Shown here one piece after another: positions 19,477 to 28,300 of a stretch of 29,493 nucleotides of DNA. Below the pieces are notes generated by a model. That model was not told the DNA's origin. It ran no database searches and saw only the letters and a list, made by a program, of their open reading frames with translations. The DNA is from Entamoeba histolytica HM-1:IMSS (Eukaryota; Evosea; Mastigamoebida; Endamoebidae): NCBI RefSeq assembly GCF_000208925.1, contig NW_001915066.1, positions 1 to 29,493 on the forward strand, given 5' to 3'. Within the stretch, counting starts at the first letter, position 1. Each line of letters opens with the position of its first letter. Both the position numbers and the translations under genes were made by a program.

Positions 19477-21499
19477 TATGTTTAAAATAGTTTGATTATT
19501 CTTTTTTCAATACAAAAAAAACTAAAAAAAAAGCAAATAGTAAGTAATAATTGAATTGTTTTTATTGTTTTTGTATCAGTTTGGATTAATCCAGTAAATA
19601 AATCTTCTACTACTAGTTCTACTGAGTATGTTATAATATTGAATGTTCAATGTTCCATTATCCTCTTCAGCTTTTTAATGTCATTATTTTTATCTTCTTT
19701 AATAATGGTAATTTTCATTTTTTTCTTTAATTAATCTAATACTTGAGGTGTTTATTATTCATCTGTTTCAATTTATTATTCAATTTCTTTTTAAATCTCT
19801 TATTTCTCTATTTTCTTTATTTATGTTTCTTTATTTATGTTTCTTTTCTTCATTCATCTCCATTGACATTGTGATATGAGTCATTAGTTATATCATTTAT
19901 GAGTTTCATTCGTTTTATATAATGTATATTTTATCTTTTTCTTTTTTACTTTTATTCATGTTAATGCATTGTGTTTTTCAATTATTTATTTTCATTATAC
20001 TTAAATTTATTTCATTTATTGTTATTATGACATAGTCATAATTGAAATATCTTTCATTCAATGAGGTGATTTGTTTTATTTTCCATTTCTCTTTATTTAA
20101 TATCACCTGTGTTTCATATAACGATTTCCATTATTCTAAAGTAATATCGTTATTTGGATATATTTCATTATTTGTTTCTTCCTTATTCTAATTTTCTTGT
20201 TAGAATCAAACATGATTTTATTTGTATTGATTCTGACCCTTTCTTCCTTATTAAATTTAATTCTTTTATCATTGTCATCATATATTTTATGTACTTCATT
20301 CTTTCTATTCATTTATTTGTAATATTTTCATCATCTTGTTCTTTTATTTCATCATTTTTATCTCTTATTATTTTATTTTGGAGATAGATGTGCATAACCA
20401 TTGAAATATTCATATCATCTTCAACTTCATGCATTCTTCTTCCTAACATTATCCACTTATTATTATTAATTCATCAGTTTCTTTTCTTTGAAAGTAGTAA
20501 TTAATGTTTGCACAATTCTATATTTTCATTTCTTTTATTTTATTGATGAGAGTGTTAAGGTATTCTTCATCAATTTCTGTAGAGTTATTCTTTAATATGA
20601 TGTTTTTATTATTGAATCACACTCTATTCTTCTATTATATCATTTTCTTTCACTTTAATGTACTGTTTAGTATTTTCTTTTATTTTATATGATATTTTAA
20701 TATATTTAATATATTCTTTTTCATTATTTACATTGATGTTTATTACTTTTATTATATTTTCTATTTGTTCCCATCTTATTTTCTTATATAATTTCTTATT
20801 TAACCAATTAATTCAAAACAATACATCAATTCAATTAAAATTCTATTTCTTTGTTTTGTTGTATTTTCTATTTCTTCTTGTAGTTTTCTTATACTTTGTT
20901 TTTTGACAATCAGTGTTTTGTTTTTCTATTTCCACTACTGTCTTTTTCATAGGAGTAGTTTTGTTCATCTCCATCATCCTTGATGATGTTTTGTTCTTTT
21001 TCTTTCTTTTTCATTTGTTTGTTATTCTTTATTATCTTCTTCTATTTTCTTTATTCTATTTTTCAATTCTTTATACTTATTTCTTTTCTTTCTTCTTTGT
21101 TTTTTTCTTGTGTTTTTCTTTCTTATTGATTATTTATCATTCTTCATCTGTTTTGGTTTTAATTCCTTCTTCTTTCTTTATTGTCTTCTTTATTTCTCTC
21201 ATTTATTTTTGGTTGGAATATATTTCTTGAAGATAATCATACCACTTCTTCCTTCATACTTCTTGTTTATTTCTTCACATTTTCATCTTTCACTTCTTAA
21301 TCTTCTTATTCTTTTTTCTTTATCATTTCGTGTTAATCATTTGTGTTTGTTATGTGTATAATCGTTGTCATTAATGTATTTCCCTGTTTCTTATTTGTTT
21401 TTCTTTGTATTGTTCATCTTTTAAATCATTTTCCTTGTATTTCTTTTATCATCATTGTTATTTTTATGCCATTTAATGATATTGACATTCATTCTTTTA
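19477..21499 (-). pseudogene. Pyrimidine-rich (plus) / purine-rich (minus) block, probably a decayed Lys/Glu-rich gene or low-complexity DNA
   Basis: From about 19650 to 21490 the plus strand is nearly all T and C words (TTTC, TTCTT, TCATT). Read on the minus strand it gives stretches of Lys, Glu, Arg, Asn and Gln codons broken every 10-40 codons by TAA or TAG. No intact frame remains. Open stretches on the plus strand in this block give Phe/Leu/Ile/Ser strings and are shadows of the composition. I cannot tell a decayed coiled-coil gene from simple-sequence expansion without comparison. The block ends at the conserved repeat copy A. Confidence 0.4.
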
Positions 21500-21601
21500 T
21501 ATGATGTTGAATCTCTATCTCATAGTTACTTTTCTTTACACTACACAATGGAATACTCAATAACCATTACATTAACATTTTTTGGATGTTCTGAATTGGA
21601 A
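21500..21601 (-). repeat. Dispersed repeat, copy A (102 bases)
   Basis: It matches 24410-24506 in the same orientation with about 85% identity and a single 5-base gap. It contains the shared words ACTACACAATG, TACTCAATA and GGATGTTCTG. It lies at the edge of a pyrimidine-rich block, exactly as copy B does, so it is probably the conserved end of a larger repeated unit. Orientation is given so that the purine-rich body follows it on the minus strand. Confidence 0.8.
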
Positions 21602-21662
21602 CAGAATTTATGAAACAAAACAAATAAACAAATAAGAAATAAATAAAGAAATGAAAGTACAT

Positions 21663-22361
21663 TTACTCATTTTTACCACCACAATATTCTGATGGAGAAA
21701 TTTCAAAGAGTGCAACTAATTTATCGACAACTTCATCACTCAAGTCTTCAAGGAAGATTTGACAATTCCAACATGAATTAATTGGAGAAACAATTTCAAC
21801 AACTTTCTTTAATAAGTCACTGTCTGCTTCTGAAATCTTTTTTAATAAAAGTGCAGGTAATGTTGGTTGGTTCTCTTGTTTAGTCTCATTAAAGATGGAA
21901 CTATAACTTGGAATATCACTTTTAGTAGGTAAAGACGCATCAAAATTACTTAATAAATCTTCTTTTTTTGGAAGACGTCCTAACGACAAATGACTGTAAT
22001 TTTTCATTTCTTCTTCATTTCCTTCACTAATTATTAGTGTTTCTATATCATTTTATATTATTATTTGTTAATAATAAACAAACTAGGAGAGTGTATAAAG
22101 GTCTAATAATCTATCAGCATAAAACTCAAAGGAATCAATAACCTCTTTTCTTTTAGCTTCATCAACACTTTTGTTATTAACAAATTCTCCAAAGACTGTT
22201 TTAAGTTTCGTAAGAAAAACTTCTAATGATGTTGTTCCAAATATTTCATCAAAACGTTCTCCTAAAACATATGAAGTATTGGGTAATGCAATAATCATTT
22301 GTTTAAATTTTGTAAGTAAGTCAGTTCTTAGAGGAGGTGGAGTATGGCTTTTAAATTCCAT
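21663..22361 (-). CDS. Hypothetical protein, 213 residues, two exons
   Basis: Exon 1 (22361-22084) and exon 2 (22026-21663) join into a 213-residue protein; the codon across the junction is TA plus T (Tyr). Exon 1 alone would stop at a TAG whose G belongs to the 5' splice site. The N-terminal part is helical (KTVFGEFV, then DSFEFYADRLLDLYTLSYEGNEEEM across the junction). The middle is Pro/Ser-rich, and a helical C-terminal region follows (LPALLLKKISEADSDLLKKVVEIV, then LSDEVVDKLVALFE). It ends Cys-Gly-Gly-Lys-Asn-Glu and has two further Cys (CWNC). I do not recognise a family. Codon use is normal and a GTTTAAAAAG box lies about 30 bases upstream on the coding strand. It is the one clear gene within the degenerate region. 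Confidence 0.78.
22027..22083 (-). other. Intron (57 nt), phase 2
   Basis: It starts GTTTGTTTATT and ends CACTAATAATTAG, with the same ACTAAT-N-ATTAG ending as the solenoid-gene intron. An internal ATAG would create an immediate in-frame stop if used, so the distal site is favoured. Confidence 0.88.
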
Positions 22362-22439
22362 CACATTAATTTATTTTTTTATAATTCTTTTTAAACCTAT
22401 TTCTACTCCTCAAGTTTGTCACCAAAATCACATAAAAGT

Positions 22440-23500
22440 ACTTTTCACTTTCAAATAACTAGACATCCCTCCATTGACTATAATCGCTATATCAACATTC
22501 ACTGAAATAATGTTCATAACCACTTTATTATCTTTTATCATAATTATAATCTCCACAATCATTTCTCATTTAAACACATTCATAATGAAAATAAAAGCAT
22601 GAAGTATAATCACAAATACCACAATACAAATAGAATGTTCAATCAATCGTATCATGAGATTAACCAAGACACAGGAAAAAGATATAAGAATAAATGAAGT
22701 TACAAGAAAAGACAATGAATGAGAGAGAAAAGAAACAATGAGCAAAAACAGAGATGAAGAAAGGATAAAGAGGAATGAAGAAATTGAAAGAACAGTGAAA
22801 TAGAATATGTAAAAAAGAAGAAATATTCGTGGAAAATAAAGAAGAGAAGAATAATTAAAGAAACAATAGATGAACAACAAAATGAAGTAGAAGAAGATAA
22901 AGAAGAAAAAAAATAGATAAAACTAAAAAGAAGTCAAAGAAATGAAAGAGTAGTAGAAATGAATAAATAGAGAAAGAAGAAGAGAAGAAACAACCTAACA
23001 AAATTAGAAGAAAAGATGATGAAGATTTATTTTGGTATAGACTAAAATAATAAACATCAAAATGAACATTAGAAAATCAAGAAATAAGAGAAGAAAGATG
23101 AATAAAGATAAACAAAGAAGAATATATAGAACTTCATAAAAGAGAAGATGAATTAATGAAAGAAATAAAAAAGATAAGAGAAACAAGAAGAAATATAACA
23201 ATTATTTCCAACTCAAATCAATTCCATAATTAAAAGAAATAATAAAAATAATGATAATATGAACTACCGTTTTAGATTGTTATTATTCATAAAATAACAA
23301 TGTTTCTTCAAAAATGAGAAGAATGATGAAGTGAAAATGAATAATAAAATAGAAAAGATATGAAAGATAAAATAAACAACAATGATAAAAAGTGAAAGTA
23401 GATGAAATTACAACAATAGAAATATTAATGAAATGGGCACGAAAATAAGCAAAGAAATAATACATCTAAATAATTTACAAAAAAAAGAAAAAAAAGATGC
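22440..23500 (+). pseudogene. Purine-rich block on plus strand, decayed Lys/Glu-rich sequence
   Basis: After a mixed-sequence head (about 22440-22650) the plus strand becomes nearly pure A and G until about 23470. In the plus frames it reads as runs of Lys, Glu, Asn, Arg and Met interrupted by TAG, TAA and TGA every 10-30 codons. A stretch near 22855-22910 decodes as KETIDEQQNEVEEDKEE before the next stop. It is convergent in composition with the pyrimidine block that follows. It could be a decayed coiled-coil gene; no intact homologue is present in the window. Confidence 0.4.
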
Positions 23501-24409
23501 AAAATAATTTGTATCATTAGAATATTCATTTTTTATATTTTGCTCCTAAATAAAAATAAAAAATAAAAAGTATGATAAATACAGAATATGTAAATATTTA
23601 TGTTTATATTTTATAATCATTTATAGTCATTTTGTATGAAATATTAATGAAATAGATGAATTATTTAGTTCAACATATTTAATTATTTATATTCTTTTGT
23701 TATTATGTTATTTTATTTTTATATTCTTTTTATCTTATTTTATACTTATTTGTCCTATTATATTACTTATATTATCTGATTATCTCTATATTATTATATT
23801 ATTATATTCTTCTTATTTTATGTTTTTTCTATTTATATTATTTAGATTTTCTTATTGTTATTCTTTTCTATTTAGTTGTATTTGTTTATTTGTTTATTCA
23901 TCTTTATCATTTTTATATTTATTCTCTTTTGATTTATATTAATATTAATTTTATCTTTTATACTTTGATTTTATTATTATATCATTTATTATCATTTCTA
24001 TATTTATCATTTATTCTTGTTATTCTTTTGTTTTTCTATATTCAATCTATGTTATATATTCATATCATTTTCATTTATATTTTATCACTTATTATATGTT
24101 ATAATAACATAACACATATGATTGATTATATAATAAACATCATGATGAAGTTATACATATAAATAATAAACATAAAAAGAGTAAAATATTTTCATTAATA
24201 AAACAATACCAATTATTTTACATAATTGAATTAGACAAACTTTTATTGGATATTTCTATTTTTTACAATAAAAATACACTTTTTATTTCTTCTTTCTTTT
24301 ATTTTCTCTTTTTGATTTACTACTCTTTATCTTCTTTTTATCTTCTTCTACTTTCTTTTTACTCTTTTATATCTTTTTATTCTTTTATATTATTTGTTTT
24401 TTCGTTGCT
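23500..24409 (-). pseudogene. Second pyrimidine-rich block preceding repeat copy B
   Basis: The first ~190 bases are ordinary AT-rich DNA. From about 23690 to 24400 the plus strand is T-rich with C-containing words, so the minus strand is purine-rich and codes for Lys/Glu/Asn-type strings with many stops. The block lies next to repeat copy B just as the 19.6-21.5 kb block lies next to copy A. The two therefore look like two copies of one unit on the minus strand, the second shorter. Confidence 0.38.
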
Positions 24410-24506
24410 TATGATGTTGAGTTTCTGTGTTGTAGTTACTTTACACTACACAATGACATACTCAATACCCATTACATTAATATTTGTTGGATGTTCTGCA
24501 TTGGAA
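24410..24506 (-). repeat. Dispersed repeat, copy B (97 bases)
   Basis: It matches copy A at 21500-21601 in the same orientation, about 85% identical, sharing ACTACACAATG, TACTCAATA, CATTACATTAA and GGATGTTCTG. The two copies are about 2.9 kb apart. Confidence 0.8.
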
Positions 24507-24847
24507 AGACTCTTTTTGAATAGCTAAATTGAAAGATACAATAAATCTAATGAATGATGAGACAGGAAGAAAAGAAGAAAATGAAACTACTCTACAGTAA
24601 AAATGACATTGATAAAGTCAAAAGAGTAGAAAAGAATGAAATGGTCAAAGTATTGAAATACGAGATAGTCATTATAAGTGAATATTTGCAAAAGACAAGA
24701 CATTTCTAAAGAGATAATACAAATAAAAATAATACTTGATATGATAAATAACAAAACAATAATTGTAAAATATAAAAAGATACAAAGATAAGACTGACAA
24801 ATATTAATAAAATAGAAATGGATAAAATTGGTCAAGAGAAAATAAGA
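24507..24847 (+). pseudogene. Purine-rich plus-strand block, left part, interrupted by the LINE
   Basis: AG-rich on the plus strand with Lys/Glu/Asn codons and frequent stops. The retrotransposon splits this composition block; similar purine-rich sequence resumes at about 27303 beyond the second target-site copy. Confidence 0.35.
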
Positions 24848-24870
24848 AGAATTAATAGATTAAAATAAAA
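24848..24870. repeat. Target-site duplication, left copy (23 bases)
   Basis: A 23-base string beginning AGAATTAATAG and ending TAAAATAAAA is identical to 27280-27302. The two copies exactly bracket the retrotransposon remnant. Confidence 0.85.
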
Positions 24871-27279
24871 AGGTCAATTATTAGATATATCCTCAATTGA
24901 ATATTATGATTATTGAGAAGTGTTTATTTTAGTTTCTTCAATATGTTCTAATAGTGTTATAGAGTTTATTTCAAACACACTTGAATTAGATTGTTCTTAT
25001 TTTAATATGTTTCTAGAATTTCATGTGTAAAACATTAAGTCTTTCATATTTTGTTTGTTATTATTTGTATAGTATTGAGAAAGTCTAATTGTAATTTCAG
25101 TGCTTTTAATCTTCTTACTGATTCTTTATGTATTAATCAATTTATTGATAATATTACAGGTATTATTTCTACATATATTAATTCTCTATTATTTCTTATT
25201 TTCTCTTATAATTCTTTGTACTTACTTATTTTATGAATATAATTGAATTCTACATTCTTATCTTGACATATAACAACATCTATAATATATCATTTTCTTT
25301 CATATTTTGATAATATATATCTTGTCTTCTAGCATGGAAATGAATTTTCATTAACCAATAAATCAATATTGTAAGTTATAACCATTTCATCATTATTAAT
25401 ACAATTATGAGGAATATTAAAACCAAATGAATCAAATTCATTAAAATATGTAATTAATAAATGTTTAAATATTTGTTTACAAACATAAATATATTTTGAT
25501 ATTTGATTCTTTTTCATTACATCATAACAGTATGTGATTAATAGATGTGATAGTGTTATGACAATGTTTACAATATTTTAATGCATCATTTTTGAGTATT
25601 TTAGATTTAATATTTCCTGTCATAGTTACTCCTTCTTGCATTTTTACTATTTGGAGGAATGTATTTCTTTTTATATTTAATGACCTCCATGTGGCTACTG
25701 TTAATTTCTTATTATTGAAAGTGCAATTTGCACATCTTATATATTCACCACATTTTATTTCAATTTATTTCAATATCATTTAATTCATTATTTACCAATT
25801 CAATTACTTTCTTTACATCATGTTTTCTTTCATTTATTTCTATTATATTCATTCATTAAAATTAATCTTCTTACCAAATGCTTTCTTCATTCTTTTAATT
25901 ATTCCATTTGGATTTTCTTTTATTGCTTCTGTCATTTCTCCTATTTCTGTATTTGATATTTTTATTTTAAATATATTCTTATTAATTATTTACCACATTC
26001 ATCTCTTGATGACATTAGTCTTATTCACACTTCATTTATTTTAACATATAATCTACTTTTTGGAATATTTCTACTGTATAATTGGAGTTGTATTAATTAC
26101 TTTCTTATTTGTTTATCTATATTCTCTAACTCTCATAGTTTCCATGGGATAATACTAAATCCATATCTTAATTTGGAGATTATATCACTATTAATCTTTC
26201 TTATTGTATTGAGAATGCTATACTTCATAGTATTTAATGATGATAGAATAGAAGACACATCATTTAATATTCTTGTACAGTATTTGTTGATATTTATTTT
26301 ATCTCCTATTTCAATACCAAGATATTTATAAGGGTTGTCATTAGTTACTCTTGGTAGTTCAGCTAATTCTCCATTTATTTGAATATTAATATTAGTCATT
26401 ATCCCACTTTTTCTACATTAATTTTTAATCCTATTCAATTAAATATTTCTTTAGTTAATTTGTGTAATTTCCATTTCATCGAGGATATTATTCATTATTT
26501 TTAAATCGTCCATATATAATATGTGATTTAACTTGACTTGTTTTTCTTCTCCATTCATTTTAATATTTAATTTGTTTATTTGTTTATCTAATTGTTTAGA
26601 TAATATATCAATGGATAATACAAATAAAAGTGGAGATAGGTTGTCACCTTGTATTATTCATCTTTCTACATTAATTATACTATCACTTCTTGATTATAAT
26701 ATAAATTAATATATGTATTATTTAATATATATGATATATTATTAATTACTACTAGTGGGATATTAAAATATATTAAACATTGTTTAATCCATTGATGATT
26801 AATACTATCATATGCTTTGGAAATACCATAATATGTTTCTACCCACTTCAATTTAACATTTATTAATAATTGATTGATTACAGTGTTGTATAATAATCCT
26901 TCTTTTGATGCATATGTATATTTCTTACATCCAATTTGATTTAATGATAATTGTTTTTCAATTGGATTTAGCATCAATTGATTTTCTATTTTCATCTTTA
27001 ATATTGATGTATATACTTTTAACAGACAATTTAAGCAAGTTATTGGTTTGTAATTCTGTGTGTCTAATTTATCTCCTTTCTTATATATTAATATTGTTCT
27101 TCCTTGAATAAAATGAAGAGGTATTTCATTATGATTATTTAACCATTCATTAAATAATTTTAATAAATATTTCATTGGTTGTTCTAAATATTTAATCAAA
27201 AATCATTGTATTTTGTCAATTTCATTTTACTTTCAAATTATCAATAAATTTAATAGCACAATCTAATTCATTGTGAGTG
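24871..27279 (-). mobile_element. 5'-truncated, inactivated non-LTR retrotransposon (Entamoeba LINE-type)
   Basis: The element lies on the minus strand, 5' end at 27279 and 3' end at 24871, between perfect 23-base direct repeats. It keeps reverse-transcriptase and Cys/His-rich endonuclease-type parts but no ORF1 and no upstream half, so at about 2.4 kb it is roughly half of a full Entamoeba LINE (around 4.8 kb, from family knowledge). 5' truncation is the usual result of incomplete target-primed reverse transcription. Many stops and frameshifts break the coding region. The terminal ~450 bases (24871-25320) have no coding signal and are probably the 3' untranslated part; there is no long poly-A tail. 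Related copies elsewhere would be needed to name the subfamily. Confidence 0.85.
25329..27270 (-). pseudogene. Decayed LINE ORF2: reverse transcriptase plus C-terminal endonuclease-type region
   Basis: In order from the 5' side: a helix-rich start with a fragment like LDCAIKFIDNLK; IPLHFIQGRTILIYKKGD; NYKPITCLNCLLKVYTSIL (RT block 1-2); a motif A region YYGISKAYDSINHQW near 26790-26833, where the catalytic Asp is Gly at 26825-26827; QGDNLSPLLF (26622-26651) just after an in-frame TGA (26658-26660); YMDD at 26505-26516, which is intact; and YKYLGIEIGD (near 26320-26350). Further on are CANC (25722-25733) and YCKHCHNTITSINHIL (25528-25575), a zinc-knuckle pair typical of restriction-like-endonuclease LINEs. 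The last readable part is at 25329-25517. At least three frameshifts are needed. It cannot make a working protein. Confidence 0.85.
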
Positions 27280-27302
27280 AGAATTAATAGATTAAAATAA
27301 AA
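27280..27302. repeat. Target-site duplication, right copy (23 bases)
   Basis: Identical to 24848-24870. Because both copies are still perfect, the insertion need not be ancient, although the coding region was already broken. Confidence 0.85.
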
Positions 27303-27730
27303 GTAAATAAAATAAATTATTCAACACAGAAACAATCAGAATTATGACAGAACAAAACATTATTATAACAATGAAAATAATGATAAATGCCATAATGAAT
27401 AAGAATATGAAAAACTTAATGAAATAATATTGAATCTATGGAAGTACATATAGAGATAGAGAAATATCTCATGAACAATCTATTTGTTGAAGAATGAATG
27501 AAATAATTACAAATAAATAAAATAGAAAAATCAAAAATTATTGAAATTTCATATAATAATTTTTATTATTTTATAATTCTTTTTAAGATTTTCATATTTA
27601 TTTGTTTCTCAACTCCACTATTATTTAAGTTATTTTTCATTATTTCATTCTTCCTCTTATCCTTTTTTATTTGACTTCTTCCATTTTCTTATTTCTTTTT
27701 TCTATTAACAATAAATGAAATGGTAATTAT
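27303..27730 (+). other. Continuation of the purine-rich block, then T-rich spacer; no gene seen
   Basis: 27303-27550 is A-rich with AG words and Lys/Glu/Asn codons with stops, the likely continuation of 24507-24847 before the LINE landed. 27550-27720 is T-rich. A 16-base word, ACAGAAACAATCAGAA, occurs here (27326-27341) and again at 28272-28287, in both cases at the entrance to purine-rich sequence. Confidence 0.4.
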
Positions 27731-27949
27731 TTAATGATTTAAATCAAGCTCAATACTATCCCATTGAAATACACTACTTTGACACTCACTTATTAAATCA
27801 ATGAGGAATATTACACAATCCATTGTTGATACTTCTTTGATCTCTTCTTTATTTTCTTTTTCATTATCTTCTGTCTTAATTTTCGTTGATGTAAGTAATT
27901 GATACCCAATCTCAGTAACAAACTCACTGTAAATAGCATCACCATTCAT
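27731..27949 (-). CDS. Small hypothetical protein, 72 residues
   Basis: An intact ATG-to-stop frame of 72 codons with balanced composition, unlike the surrounding low-complexity sequence. It has an N-terminal helix (AIYSEFVTEIGYQLLTS), a short Lys/Glu stretch, and a hydrophobic C-terminal half (MDCVIFLIDLISECQSSVF). There is no signal peptide. A TAATTA signal follows the stop. The start is the first ATG, and a T-rich leader lies upstream. It may be a real small gene or the surviving exon of a longer one; I recognise no family. Confidence 0.42.
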   Translation of the reverse strand: MNGDAIYSEFVTEIGYQLLTSTKIKTEDNEKENKEEIKEVSTMDCVIFLIDLISECQSSVFQWDSIELDLNH

Positions 27950-28300
27950 TTTTCTATTATTTCTTTCTTAGTTTTTTATCCTTTTCTTATTTTTATCCTT
28001 TTCTCAGTTTTATTCTTTTATATGTTTCTTTAACTCCTCAGAATTACCTCAGTTTTTAATTAAAAATAATTATTACATGAAACAAATGAGATTAATGTGA
28101 ATATTCATTATCACAGTTGATTTAACATACACCAAAAATGTTTAGTACAAATAAGATGGTTCATGGATATGTCACTTTGAAAATAGACATTGGTACAATT
28201 GTTGGAACATAAATGTTGTCATCAAAATTACTATTATCCTAATAGAAGATATAAACAATATCATTACAAAAACAGAAACAATCAGAAGAGGATAAATAGA
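27950..28300. other. T-rich then mixed-composition spacer; no gene seen
   Basis: 27950-28060 is T-rich with CTTTT words. 28070-28300 is of mixed composition and looks like the head that precedes the purine-rich block, comparable in position, though not clearly in sequence, to 22440-22650. Confidence 0.4.

Noticed and set aside
20154..21361. Series of plus-strand frames rich in Phe, Leu, Ile and Tyr that look like membrane proteins
   Set aside because: They follow directly from the T-rich composition, have no real domain and overlap one another; the same DNA reads as Lys/Glu-rich on the other strand.
22566..23465. Minus-strand Phe/Leu/Ser-rich frames
   Set aside because: Composition shadows of the purine-rich plus strand; no conserved motif.
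23697..24527. Plus-strand frames suggesting small hydrophobic proteins before repeat copy B
   Set aside because: Low-complexity T-rich sequence; one runs through the repeat itself without keeping any motif shared with copy A.
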